Notes: generated from the sequence alone by a model not told the origin. A stretch of DNA of 64,000 nt from Cupriavidus basilensis (GCF_008801925.2 NZ_CP062803.1:2046001-2110000); one strand, 5' to 3'; positions 35,827 through 43,605 are shown, counted from the first letter of the stretch. Numbers and translations: made by a program.

Positions 35827-36798
35827 TCAGCCAGCAAGCAACGCCGCGAACCGGTCGATGTCGATGTTCCCGCCGCTGATGAGGACACCCACGCGCTTGC
35901 CTTGCAGCTCGGCCTTCATGGCACGCGCGGCGGCAAAGCCAAGGCAGCCGGTAGGTTCTACCACCAGCTTCATGCGCGACGCGAAAAAGCGCATGCAGTC
36001 CACCAGCTCATCGTCGGTCGCGGTAAAGATGTCATCGACATCGCGGCGAATGATCTCGAACGTGTAGTTGCCAAGGTGCTGCGTCTGCGCGCCGTCGGCG
36101 ATGGTCTTGGGGGTCTCGATATGCACGATCGAGCCAGTGCGGAACGACTGCTGGCCGTCGTTGCCAGCGGCAGGCTCCACGCCGTAGATCTTGCATTGGG
36201 GAGACAGCGCGCGCGCGGACAACGCGGACCCGGAAAGCAGCCCGCCGCCGCCAAGGCAGACGAACAGGGCATCCAGCTCCCCGGTTTCCTCGAACAATTC
36301 CTTGGCGGCGGTGCCCTGGCCGGCGATGACATCCGGGTGGTCATACGGCGGGATCAGGGTCAGGCCCTGTTCCTCGGCCAGCTTGCGGCCGATGGCCTCG
36401 CGGTCCTCGGTGTAGCGGTCATAGATCACCACCTTGCCGCCGTAGCCCTTGGTCGCGGCAACCTTCGCGGCCGGCGCGTCATGCGGCATGATGATCGTCG
36501 CCGGCATGCCGAGCAGGGAGGCCGACAGCGCGATGGCCTGCGCGTGGTTACCCGAGGAAAAGGCCACCACCCCCGCCCGCCTCTGGCCTTCGTCGAACTT
36601 CGACAACGCGTTGAAGGCGCCGCGGAATTTGAAGGCGCCCATGCGCTGCAGGTTCTCGCACTTGAAGAACAGCTCCGCGCCCACTTCCTTGTCCGCGGTG
36701 CGAGAGCGCATGACAGGGGTGCGGTGCGCGTAGCCCTCAATCCGCGCAGCGGCGGCTGACACATCATCGAAGGTCGGTAGATTCAGCATGGTCGTCAT
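35827..36798 (-). CDS. PLP-dependent threonine / 3-hydroxyaspartate dehydratase, paralogue 2
   Basis: A 323-residue fold-type II PLP enzyme, colinear with the gene at 32018 over its whole length and differing by many substitutions, so an old duplication. Key motifs: CENLQRMGAFKFRGAFNAL (Schiff-base Lys), SSGNHAQAIAL, GGGGLLSGSAL and LISGGNIDIDRFAALL. The sequence is of the L-threo-3-hydroxyaspartate ammonia-lyase / serine racemase branch. It is 19 bp downstream of the ornithine-cyclodeaminase-family gene and forms one operon with it and the regulator. Deamination of 3-hydroxyaspartate would give oxaloacetate and ammonia by way of iminosuccinate, which fits the neighbour. Confidence 0.9.
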   Translation of the reverse strand: MTTMLNLPTFDDVSAAAARIEGYAHRTPVMRSRTADKEVGAELFFKCENLQRMGAFKFRGAFNALSKFDEGQRRAGVVAFSSGNHAQAIALSASLLGMPATIIMPHDAPAAKVAATKGYGGKVVIYDRYTEDREAIGRKLAEEQGLTLIPPYDHPDVIAGQGTAAKELFEETGELDALFVCLGGGGLLSGSALSARALSPQCKIYGVEPAAGNDGQQSFRTGSIVHIETPKTIADGAQTQHLGNYTFEIIRRDVDDIFTATDDELVDCMRFFASRMKLVVEPTGCLGFAAARAMKAELQGKRVGVLISGGNIDIDRFAALLAG

Positions 36799-36817
36799 TC
36801 TCGTTTGAGTAAAAAGG

Positions 36818-37789
36818 CTACCAGGGCCAGTGGATGCTGGTGCCAGCTTGCGCGGTGGCGGCTCGCCGCTGGAGCAGCCGAGCCACGGTCAGGTCCTGCA
36901 ACGCCAGGCCCGTCATATCAAAGACGGTGATGTCGCTATCGTGGCGCTCAACTTGCACCTTGCCGCTCAGCACGTCGCCGATTTCCGTGCAAGGCGTGTC
37001 CGGCGCCCACTGCGTCTCGCCGATCTGGCGGGCCTGGGCCCGATCGTCGACGAACAATCGCGCGCGCGCCAGCAGGCCGTCGGGCAACTCGCGCTTGCCG
37101 CGCGTGTCCGCGCCCACGCAATTCAGGTGCGTGCCTGGCTGCACGGCTTGCAGGTCGAACAGCGCACCGCCGCCAGGCGTAGCCGTGATCACTACGTCGC
37201 TGCCAGCCACTGCCGCATTGCGCTCGGGGGCATGGGAGATCTCACAGCGCTCGGCAAAGGCGCGCTCGAACGCGGCGTCGGGCTGGCCCGTCACCGTAAC
37301 GTATTGAACCTGCTTGAGCGAGGGCAGCAGCGCAAGGGCAAACGTCAACTGAATCCGCGCCTGCACGCCGGTGCCGAACAGGCACAGGCGCTCGCTGTCC
37401 TGGCGCGCCAGCCACTGAAGCCCAAGGCCGCCGGCAGCCCCGGTGCGCATCGTGGTGACGGCGTTGCCATCGATCATGCATACTGGCCGCCCGGTTGCCG
37501 GATCGATCAGCATGATCGTGGCCTGATGCGGCTCGCCGCCCACCTCGCGGTTGGCCGGCCAGAATCCGGCCGCCTTGAAACCCAGCAGGCCTTGCGACTG
37601 GACATCGCCGGACTTGATGCCGAACACGCCGCCGGTCGCCAGCGGCTCCCGAACCAGCGGAAAGACACGGCCCTCTGCCTGGCTATGCAGGGCAAAGGCT
37701 TCGCTCACCGCCTCCATGGCATCTGCCGGCTGCAGCAGTGACTCGACCTGGTTCTTGTCGAGCAGGAGCAAGCGCGCTTCACTTGGCAT
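36818..37789 (-). CDS. Ornithine cyclodeaminase / mu-crystallin family oxidoreductase, possible iminosuccinate reductase
   Basis: A 323-residue NAD(P)-binding protein. The Rossmann motif is LFGTGVQARIQL; the N-terminal substrate-binding part contains REPLATGGVFGIKSGDV and FKAAGFWPANREVGGEPHQATIML, and VGADTRGKRELP gives the conserved Asp. The family includes ornithine cyclodeaminases, ketimine reductases and the iminosuccinate reductase BhcD of the beta-hydroxyaspartate cycle. Pairing with a hydroxyaspartate-type dehydratase makes iminosuccinate reduction to aspartate an attractive role, by inference. Ectoine-utilisation EutC is the alternative, but no other eut genes are present. ATG 37789 overlaps the regulator's 3' end by 11 bp. 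Confidence 0.82.
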   Translation of the reverse strand: MPSEARLLLLDKNQVESLLQPADAMEAVSEAFALHSQAEGRVFPLVREPLATGGVFGIKSGDVQSQGLLGFKAAGFWPANREVGGEPHQATIMLIDPATGRPVCMIDGNAVTTMRTGAAGGLGLQWLARQDSERLCLFGTGVQARIQLTFALALLPSLKQVQYVTVTGQPDAAFERAFAERCEISHAPERNAAVAGSDVVITATPGGGALFDLQAVQPGTHLNCVGADTRGKRELPDGLLARARLFVDDRAQARQIGETQWAPDTPCTEIGDVLSGKVQVERHDSDITVFDMTGLALQDLTVARLLQRRAATAQAGTSIHWPW

Positions 37790-38420
37790 AGCTATACACC
37801 GTAGCCCGCGACACGCCGAGATGCAGCGCCACGATTTCCATGGCCCGGCGCACCTCCATGAACCCCGCCTCCTTGAGCTCGCGCAGCAATGCGCGCCTGT
37901 CTTCGGCCTTGAGGGATCGCGGCGTGGTGGCCAGCCGCGCGGCGAACTGGTCGATGCGGGCCCGGATGGCATCTGCGCCGGCCGGGTCGAGCGACTCCTT
38001 CATCGCCGCGCCGGCGTCCACGCTGCCAAACTGGCCGAGCACGTTCTGCAAGCTGCGGAACAGCGTCAGGTCGACGTTCATGCACAGGGCTGCCACATAG
38101 CCCCCTGCCGAATCCTTGATGCCGATCGACGTGCTCTTGGCCTGCCGCCCGTCGGCGAACTGATTCGCATAATTGGCGATCACCTGCGGATACTCGGGGT
38201 CGGCGATCCGGGCAAGGCCCAGCTCGGTTGCGGGTTCTCCCACCTGGCGGCCCGACAGGTTGTTATGGATGGCGAGAATGGCGTGCTTGGGGTCCAGCAG
38301 ATCGTGAACAACCACCTCGCAAAAGGGCGCGAAGGTCTCGCTCAAACCTTGGGCCACCTGCTTGAGTTGCTCTAGCAGCGCTTGCTGCTCGGGCGTGCGT
38401 TCTGGTGTGCGTTTTTTCAT
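37779..38420 (-). CDS. YheO/DauR-type transcriptional regulator
   Basis: A 213-residue regulator with an N-terminal PAS-like YheO domain (residues 20-125, including FAPFCEVVVHDLLDPKHAIL and STSIGIKDSAGGYVAALCMN) and a C-terminal helix-turn-helix (ALHLGVSRATVYSYAK) at the extreme end. The family includes DauR, the repressor of D-arginine catabolism. It is the first gene of the regulator-reductase-dehydratase operon and its own promoter shares a long pattern with the dctA promoter. The ATG has no Shine-Dalgarno sequence and sits where transcription should start, so the mRNA may be leaderless. Confidence 0.9.
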   Translation of the reverse strand: MKKRTPERTPEQQALLEQLKQVAQGLSETFAPFCEVVVHDLLDPKHAILAIHNNLSGRQVGEPATELGLARIADPEYPQVIANYANQFADGRQAKSTSIGIKDSAGGYVAALCMNVDLTLFRSLQNVLGQFGSVDAGAAMKESLDPAGADAIRARIDQFAARLATTPRSLKAEDRRALLRELKEAGFMEVRRAMEIVALHLGVSRATVYSYAK

Positions 38421-38423
38421 ATG

Positions 38424-38455
38424 GACAGGTTATCCAGATGTAGATATTTTGTCAA
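38424..38455 (-). promoter_or_regulatory. Regulator promoter with shared operator
   Basis: On the minus strand TTGACA (38455-38450), a 15-bp spacer containing TCTA, GATAAC (38434-38429), then CTGTC. The pattern matches the dctA promoter over 32 bp. The -10-like element ends 8 bases before the ATG, so the 5' leader should be 0-3 nt. Confidence 0.65.
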
Positions 38456-38539
38456 TATTGCGGCATGGGGCGGGGCGTGCGGCGCCCCCGCCCCTCGCGG
38501 GCAGGCGCCCGCATCATGGCCTTGCGTCATGAGCTTGCC

Positions 38540-39154
38540 TCAGGCCGGCTCGAAGCGCTCCCCCTTGAAGACCCGCACGGGTGCGCCGCGCTCCACCTGA
38601 TGGTGCAGCAAGCGCCGCTGGGCGCGTTGGGCGAGCATGCTCTGGTCCGCTTGCTGCGCCAGCTTGTGCGCGATCAGCAACGTGGCAATGCGCTTGTTGG
38701 CATGCTGGCTACGCTCGGACTGCACCCGGACGCTGATGCCGGTATCCACGTGGATGGCGCGCACGGCCGACTCGGTTCGGTTCACATGCTGCCCGCCCGG
38801 CCCGGAGGCCCGGCAGGTCTCAAAGCGGATCTCGCCCGCCAGGGCTGGTGACGGCGCAGCACAACGCGCCACGCCGATAAACCAGTTCTTGCGCGCATGC
38901 CGGGGCCGGTAAGGGCTCTGGCAAGTCCATTGCACCGTGCCCTCCCACTGGCGCGCCAGGTTCGGCGCCGGCTCGCCTTCCAGGCTCACCAGCACCGAGC
39001 GCAGGGTGCCGGCTCGCTCGCCGCCCTCCTCGCCGATGATCTCGATCTGCACGCCGCAAAGCGCCGCCTCGTGCAGCAGGCGCCGGAGCGCCCGGCTGAC
39101 CGCCAGGCAACATTCGGATGGCCCTTGCGCCGCGGAAAGTTGTAGCAGGATCAT
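38540..39154 (-). CDS. prfH: Peptide chain release factor H homologue
   Basis: A 204-residue class I release-factor-like protein, half the length of RF1/RF2. The hydrolysis motif GGQ is at residues 120-122 within ASGPGGQHVNRTESAVRAIH, followed by the basic segment QSERSQHANKRIA that contacts the ribosome. It lacks the stop-codon recognition domain architecture of RF1/RF2, as is normal for RF-H. Its start overlaps the rtcB stop by four bases. RF-H with RtcB2 is known as a repair pair for ribosomes cleaved in the 16S decoding centre; RF-H releases the stalled peptide so that the RNA can be re-ligated. Confidence 0.92.
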   Translation of the reverse strand: MILLQLSAAQGPSECCLAVSRALRRLLHEAALCGVQIEIIGEEGGERAGTLRSVLVSLEGEPAPNLARQWEGTVQWTCQSPYRPRHARKNWFIGVARCAAPSPALAGEIRFETCRASGPGGQHVNRTESAVRAIHVDTGISVRVQSERSQHANKRIATLLIAHKLAQQADQSMLAQRAQRRLLHHQVERGAPVRVFKGERFEPA

Positions 39155-40308
39155 CGGCAGCACTCCCCGCTGGTCTTGTACGTGAGCACGGGGCGCAGGC
39201 GCGCCAGCGGCCTTGCCAGGCCCGCGTCGCAAAGCGCCGCCACCACGCTGTCGATCGGCTTGTAGGCTTGCGGCGCCTCCTCGTAGATCAACTGCCGGTC
39301 ACGGCAAATCACGCGGCTGTCAAAGCGCGTCCGGATTAGTTGCTCGACGGTAAAGCGCCCCGACAAGCGGCTCTTGCACTCGCCGCGCATCCACTTGCGG
39401 CCCGCGCCGTGCGCCAGCGACAACAAGCTGCGCGCATCGGCGACCGGCTCGACCAGGTAGCTGTAATCTCCCCGCGAGCCCGGGATCACCACCGGGCCGG
39501 CATCGGCCGGCGTGGCGCCCTTGCGGTGCAGCCAGCCGGCAATGCCGTCGATCGTGGCCGCCGCCAGGAAATTGTGGTCAACGTCGAGCACCCGCTCGCC
39601 GCCGCCGTGCAGCCGGTCCAGCATGCGGCGTGCGACCAGCTCGCGGTTGCCCTGGGCGAAGCGCAGCGCCTGCGCGTGCCGGGCCAGATAGTCGGCGCCA
39701 TCCTGGCTGGCGCCAATCAAGCCATTGTGGCCGAAGCGCTCGATATGGTCTTGCAGGATTGCCTGGCCGAGCCCGCGCGAGCCGCTGTGCACTAGCAGCA
39801 CCAGTCGACGGCGTTCCAGCCCGAGCGCCGCCACCGCGGCATGGTCGAGAATCTCGTCGATCTGCTGCACTTCGGCAAAGTGATTGCCCCCGCCGATCGT
39901 GCCCAGCGCGTGCTCGTGGCCCACGCCCTGGAGCGACTGGCTGGCCATGACCTGCGCCACGGCCTCGTCCCAGGAAGCGTCGAGCGGCCCATCGATATTG
40001 CCGAGCCGCTTCTCCAGCTGGTCCGCGCCGATCCTGGTCGCGTCCAGCTCCGTGCGCCACAGCGCCATGCCGCAGCCGATGTCATTGCCGACCAGCGCAG
40101 GATAAAGCCGGCCGCTGGAGAAAAAGGCCGCGCCCACCGGATATCCCCGGCCAGGATGCAAGTCCGGCATGCCGGCGACGCGCTCCATGCCGGCGAGACT
40201 AGCGGTGTGATGAAGTTGTTGGATCGCGTTGCCTTCGATCCAGGTCTGGTCCGACTCGATCAGCGATACGCGCTCGGACAGATGCTTGATGCAATTGAAA
40301 TTGCCCAT
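39151..40308 (-). CDS. rtcB: RtcB-family RNA ligase (RF-H-associated)
   Basis: A 385-residue RNA-splicing ligase. The manganese and guanylate-site motifs are all present: GYPVGAAFF, GNDIGCG (metal-binding Asp and Cys), TIGGGNHFAEV, HSGSRGLGQ, GSRGDYSYL and LAHGAGRKW with the guanylylated His. It joins 2',3'-cyclic-phosphate and 5'-OH RNA ends with GTP. At 385 residues it is the short type found with prfH. ATG 40308 begins the conserved MGNFNCIKHLSE. The coupled overlap with prfH shows that they act together. Confidence 0.93.
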   Translation of the reverse strand: MGNFNCIKHLSERVSLIESDQTWIEGNAIQQLHHTASLAGMERVAGMPDLHPGRGYPVGAAFFSSGRLYPALVGNDIGCGMALWRTELDATRIGADQLEKRLGNIDGPLDASWDEAVAQVMASQSLQGVGHEHALGTIGGGNHFAEVQQIDEILDHAAVAALGLERRRLVLLVHSGSRGLGQAILQDHIERFGHNGLIGASQDGADYLARHAQALRFAQGNRELVARRMLDRLHGGGERVLDVDHNFLAAATIDGIAGWLHRKGATPADAGPVVIPGSRGDYSYLVEPVADARSLLSLAHGAGRKWMRGECKSRLSGRFTVEQLIRTRFDSRVICRDRQLIYEEAPQAYKPIDSVVAALCDAGLARPLARLRPVLTYKTSGECCR

Positions 40309-40417
40309 ATACCATCCAGATAAGAGAAAGAATCTGATGTGGCAGGCCGGAGCCGGGCAATGCAACTCACCGCGCAACGCGATGCCAAGTTGGCAATGCG
40401 CTTGCGGGACGGAACGA

Positions 40418-40459
40418 TTAAACCTGGCGCGGCCTGCAAAGATGCGTCGACGTTTTCAT
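40418..40459 (-). CDS. Possible 13-residue leader peptide before rtcB
   Basis: A minus-strand mini-ORF, MKTSTHLCRPRQV, preceded by AAAGGAGAG with eight bases between GGAG and ATG, the strongest ribosome site in the region. It ends 109 bp before the rtcB start, which itself has a poorer site. It could be a leader peptide that controls rtcB-prfH by ribosome stalling, or the remnant of a longer gene. No known leader is recognised. Confidence 0.35.
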   Translation of the reverse strand: MKTSTHLCRPRQV

Positions 40460-40503
40460 GGCGTGCTCTCCTTTGCAGTGCGGTTGATGAATGAAGGGGA
40501 ACG

Positions 40504-40533
40504 ATCGTAATGCGCAATGGCGTGATCTGGCAA
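40504..40533 (-). promoter_or_regulatory. Candidate rtcB promoter
   Basis: On the minus strand TTGCCA (40533-40528), 18-bp spacer, TACGAT (40509-40504), about 45 bp ahead of the leader ORF. The ATCGT/ACGATCG sequence in the -10 region is a partial match to the TetR-type sites elsewhere, weak on its own. Confidence 0.3.
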
Positions 40534-40670
40534 TGTTGACGATCAGATCCGCGCGTGCGGCTGTTGTCAGACCGAGACACTTATCTGTCACGCGCGCGTC
40601 ACGCCTTCATCACGCCACCGTCACGTAGACCATGCATCGTAGCGGTCCTTCGACACCATTCTTCTTCTAC

Positions 40671-42044
40671 ATGCGCATCATCCCGTCCGCGACCGTCATT
40701 GCCGTTATCGCCGTCACCGCTGCGGCCTGGGCTTTGCCCGCCGCGGCCCAGGCCACAGCCCCCGCCGCTTACCCCGCCACCCTCGCCGGCCACGCCATCC
40801 TGCCCGCGCAGAGCTATATCGCGGCGCCCAAGGACGCGCCGCAGGACCTGCAGGAAAGCGGCAAGTTCACCACCGGCGCGCGCGTGGAAAAGATCGGTGC
40901 GGTGGAAGGCCAGTCGAACAACCGGCCGACGGGCGTGTCACTGCCCTTCAAGGGCCAGCCGCTGCAAGGCCATTCCGGCATCAAGCACATGGCGGACGGC
41001 AGCTTCTGGGTGCTGACCGACAATGGCGCCGGCAGCAAGGCCAACTCGCCGGACTTCATGCTCTACCTGAATCACTACAAGGTGGACTTCAAGAGCGGCA
41101 AGCTCCATCGCCTGGGCACTGTGTTCCTGCACGATCCGGACAAGAAGGTGCCCTTCCGCGTCGTCCACGAAGGCACCAGGCAACGCTACCTGACCGGTTC
41201 GGACTTCGACACGGAAAGCTTCCAGTTCGCCGGCGGCGCGCTGTGGATCGGCGACGAGTTCGGGCCCTTCCTGATCAAGGCTGACCTGCAAGGCAAGGTG
41301 CTGGCCGTGTACGACACGCTGGTCGACGGCAAGGTCGTCCGCTCGCCGGACCATCCCGCCGTGACCACGCCGGGCGTGCCGGGCGGCGCGGTGGACTTCC
41401 AGGTCAAGCGCTCCAAGGGCTTCGAAGGCATGGCCTCGTCCCCGGACGGCAGCAAGCTCTACGCGCTGCTGGAAGGCCCCGTGTGGAACGCCGAAGCCAA
41501 GGATTTTGAACGCATCGGCGGCAAGGAAGCCCTGCGGGTGCTGGAGTTCGACACCCAGGCCGGCAAGTGGACGGGCCGCTCATGGAAGTACCCGCTGGAA
41601 GCCAATGGCAACGCCATCGGCGACTTCAACATGATCGACGCCAGCACCGGCCTCATCATCGAGCGCGACAACGGCGAAGGCACGGCCGACAAAGCCTGCC
41701 CCGAAGGCCAGAAGCGCAACGACTGCTTCTCGGATATCGCCAAGTTCAAGCGCATCTACAAGATCGAGCTGAGCGACGCCAACGCGGGCGGCCCGGTGCG
41801 CAAGATCGGCTACATCGACCTGCTCAATATCGCCGACCCCGACAAGCTGGCCCGCAAGCCGCTCAACGAAGGCGTGCTCAAGTTCCCGTTCTTCACCATC
41901 GAGAACGTGGATGTGGTCGACCCGACCCATATCGTGGTCGGCAACGACAACAACCTGCCCTTCTCCAGCAGCCGCGAGCCTAACAAGGCTGACGACAATG
42001 AACTGGTGCTGCTTGAGGTTGGTGAGTTCCTGAGGGCGAAGTAA
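40671..42044 (+). CDS. Secreted esterase-like activity of phytase family protein
   Basis: A protein of about 457 residues with a signal peptide (hydrophobic TVIAVIAVTAAAWALPAAAQA). The mature part is a beta-propeller of the phytase-like esterase family, seen as HSGIKHMADGSFWVLTDNGAGSK, RSKGFEGMASSPDGSKLYALLEGPV, SFQFAGGALWIGDEFGPF and the C-terminal IENVDVVDPTHIVVGNDNNLPFSSSR. Many members are periplasmic or lipoproteins of unknown substrate, some induced by phosphate starvation. ATG 40671 starts right at the signal peptide; an ATG at 40632 would add 13 residues. It is convergent with livF. Confidence 0.85.
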   Translation: MRIIPSATVIAVIAVTAAAWALPAAAQATAPAAYPATLAGHAILPAQSYIAAPKDAPQDLQESGKFTTGARVEKIGAVEGQSNNRPTGVSLPFKGQPLQGHSGIKHMADGSFWVLTDNGAGSKANSPDFMLYLNHYKVDFKSGKLHRLGTVFLHDPDKKVPFRVVHEGTRQRYLTGSDFDTESFQFAGGALWIGDEFGPFLIKADLQGKVLAVYDTLVDGKVVRSPDHPAVTTPGVPGGAVDFQVKRSKGFEGMASSPDGSKLYALLEGPVWNAEAKDFERIGGKEALRVLEFDTQAGKWTGRSWKYPLEANGNAIGDFNMIDASTGLIIERDNGEGTADKACPEGQKRNDCFSDIAKFKRIYKIELSDANAGGPVRKIGYIDLLNIADPDKLARKPLNEGVLKFPFFTIENVDVVDPTHIVVGNDNNLPFSSSREPNKADDNELVLLEVGEFLRAK

Positions 42045-42059
42045 CTGGCTTCAGGGCAG

Positions 42060-42079
42060 TGCCGGCGCACGAGCCGGCA
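42060..42079. terminator. Hairpin between convergent genes
   Basis: TGCCGGC (42060-42066) / GCCGGCA (42073-42079) with a 6-nt loop, 15 bp after the stop of the secreted protein gene and 40 bp from the end of livF. No T tract, so its efficiency is uncertain. Confidence 0.4.
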
Positions 42080-42118
42080 TGGATGCGTGTCCCGGGCTCA
42101 CGCGGACACCCATCCGGC

Positions 42119-42832
42119 CTACACCTCCAGCCATTCCTTGCGCACAGCGGCATTGGCCTTCAGGTCCCCCGGGGTGCCCTCGAACACGATATGCCCGTGC
42201 CCCATCACATAGACCCGCTGCGAAATATCCAGCGCGATAGCCAGCTTCTGCTCGATCAGCAGCACCGACACGCCACGCTCCTTCAGGACCTTCAGGTAAT
42301 CGCCCACCAGCGCGACGATCATCGGGGCCAGCCCTTCGGTAGGTTCGTCGATCAAGACCAGGTCGGGGTCGCCCATCAGGGTGCGGCACAGCGTGAGCAT
42401 CTGCTGCTCGCCACCGGAAAGCACGCCGGCCGACGTATTCTCGCGCTCCTTCAGGCGCGGGAACATGTTGTACATGTCCTGCACCGTCCAGCGGGGCTTT
42501 GACTGGCGCGGATTGCGCTTCTCCCCGAGCTGCAGGTTCTGGCGCACCGTGAGCGTGGGAAAGATATCGCGGTTCTCCGGCACGTAGCCCACGCCCAGAT
42601 GGGCGATCTCGAAGGTGCGCCGCCCGAGGATCTCTTCGTCGCGAAAGCGCACCGATCCCTCCGCCTTGACCATGCCGAGGATGGCCTTGGCCATGGTCGA
42701 GCGCCCCACCCCGTTGCGGCCCAGCAGCGCGACGATCTCGCCTTCGTCGATATGCGCGTCGACGCCGTGGAGGATATGGCTTTTGCCGTAGTAGGCGTGC
42801 AGGCCCTGCACGTCCAGCATGCGCTTGCCCAT
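42119..42832 (-). CDS. livF: Liv-type ABC transporter ATPase with variant Walker A
   Basis: A 237-residue ABC ATPase of the LivF type. Signature LSGGEQQML and Walker B LVLIDEPTEGLAP are normal. The Walker A motif reads GRNGVGRST (residues 38-46): the catalytic Lys is Arg (codon CGC on the minus strand). Its start overlaps the livG stop (TGATG). It should pair with LivG on the cytoplasmic face of LivHM. The Arg change may lower ATP hydrolysis at this site, making the pair asymmetric; I recall similar GRNGVGRST sequences in other Burkholderiales but cannot check. Confidence 0.9.
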   Translation of the reverse strand: MGKRMLDVQGLHAYYGKSHILHGVDAHIDEGEIVALLGRNGVGRSTMAKAILGMVKAEGSVRFRDEEILGRRTFEIAHLGVGYVPENRDIFPTLTVRQNLQLGEKRNPRQSKPRWTVQDMYNMFPRLKERENTSAGVLSGGEQQMLTLCRTLMGDPDLVLIDEPTEGLAPMIVALVGDYLKVLKERGVSVLLIEQKLAIALDISQRVYVMGHGHIVFEGTPGDLKANAAVRKEWLEV

Positions 42833-43605
42833 CAGTGCGCTCCCTCAATAGCAGGTTCGTCCAGGGTCGTGCCCAGGTAAGCTTCCTTGACCTTGCGGTT
42901 GGCGCGGATGGCCTCGGGCGTGTCGGTGGCGATGACCTCGCCGTAGACCAGCACCGAGATCCGGTCGGCCAGCCCGAACACCACGCTCATGTCGTGCTCC
43001 ACCATCACCAGGGTCTTGCCCACGGTGACGCGGCGGATCAGTTCCACCGCATGGTCGGACTCCGAGCGGCTCATGCCGGCCGTGGGCTCGTCCAGCAGGA
43101 TAACCTCGGCGCCGCCGGCGATGGTGATGCCGATCTCCAGCGCGCGCTGTTCCGCATAGGTCAGCAGGCTGGCCTGGGTGCTATGGCGGTGCTGCAGGCC
43201 GATCAGCTCCAGCACTTCGTCCGCCCGCTCGCGCGCGTCGCGCAGCTCGGACAGGCGATGCCAGAACGAATACTTGTAGCCCAATGACCAGAGCACCGCG
43301 CAGCGCAGGTTTTCGAACACCGACAAGCGGTGAAAGATATTGGTGATCTGGAAGCTGCGCGACAGCCCCATGCGGTTGATCACGAATGGCTGCAGCCCGC
43401 CGATCTCCTGGCCATTCAGCCTGACCGTGCCCGAGCTCGGCGCGAAGCGCCCCGAGATCAGGTTGAAGGTGGTCGATTTACCGGCGCCATTGGGGCCGAT
43501 CAGCGCATGCCGCTCCCCCTTGGGAATGCTCAGGTTGACGCCCCGGATGATCTCGGTCTGGCCGAATTTCTTGCGTACGTCTTTCAGTTCCAGTGCGGCG
43601 CTCAT
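42832..43605 (-). CDS. livG: Liv-type ABC transporter ATPase
   Basis: A 257-residue ABC ATPase. Walker A GPNGAGKST is canonical, the LivG-type MGLSRSFQITNIFHRLSVFENL follows, then the signature-region LTYAEQRALEIGITIAGGAEVILLDEPTAGMSRSES with Walker B. ATG 43605 overlaps the livM stop by four bases. With LivF it powers the branched-chain-type transporter of this operon. Confidence 0.92.
   Translation of the reverse strand: MSAALELKDVRKKFGQTEIIRGVNLSIPKGERHALIGPNGAGKSTTFNLISGRFAPSSGTVRLNGQEIGGLQPFVINRMGLSRSFQITNIFHRLSVFENLRCAVLWSLGYKYSFWHRLSELRDARERADEVLELIGLQHRHSTQASLLTYAEQRALEIGITIAGGAEVILLDEPTAGMSRSESDHAVELIRRVTVGKTLVMVEHDMSVVFGLADRISVLVYGEVIATDTPEAIRANRKVKEAYLGTTLDEPAIEGAH

Larger units (their letters stand above)
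40309..40670. other. Divergent spacer upstream of rtcB
   Basis: About 360 bp between rtcB and the secreted esterase-like gene. It holds a possible rtcB leader ORF (40418-40459) and a weak promoter candidate (40504-40533), both given separately. I see no regulatory gene such as rtcR and no tRNA or Y-RNA-like element. Confidence 0.6.

Noticed and set aside
35480..35888. Short minus-strand ORFs of 85 and 128 codons in the dctA-dehydratase spacer
   Set aside because: No ribosome sites, no domain similarity, and they overlap the promoter and the 3' end of the dehydratase gene.
40335..40380. A sigma-54 (RpoN) promoter upstream of rtcB, as expected if an RtcR-type activator controlled it
   Set aside because: A GG...GC-like sequence (TTGGCATCGCGTTGCG on the minus strand) is present near 40380, but the spacing between GG and GC is 9 rather than 10 and no rtcR gene is nearby.
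40499..40510. A fourth copy of the TetR-type operator (GAACGATCGTAA)
   Set aside because: Only 10 of 12 positions match and the ATTT extension is missing, so I did not include it with the other three sites.
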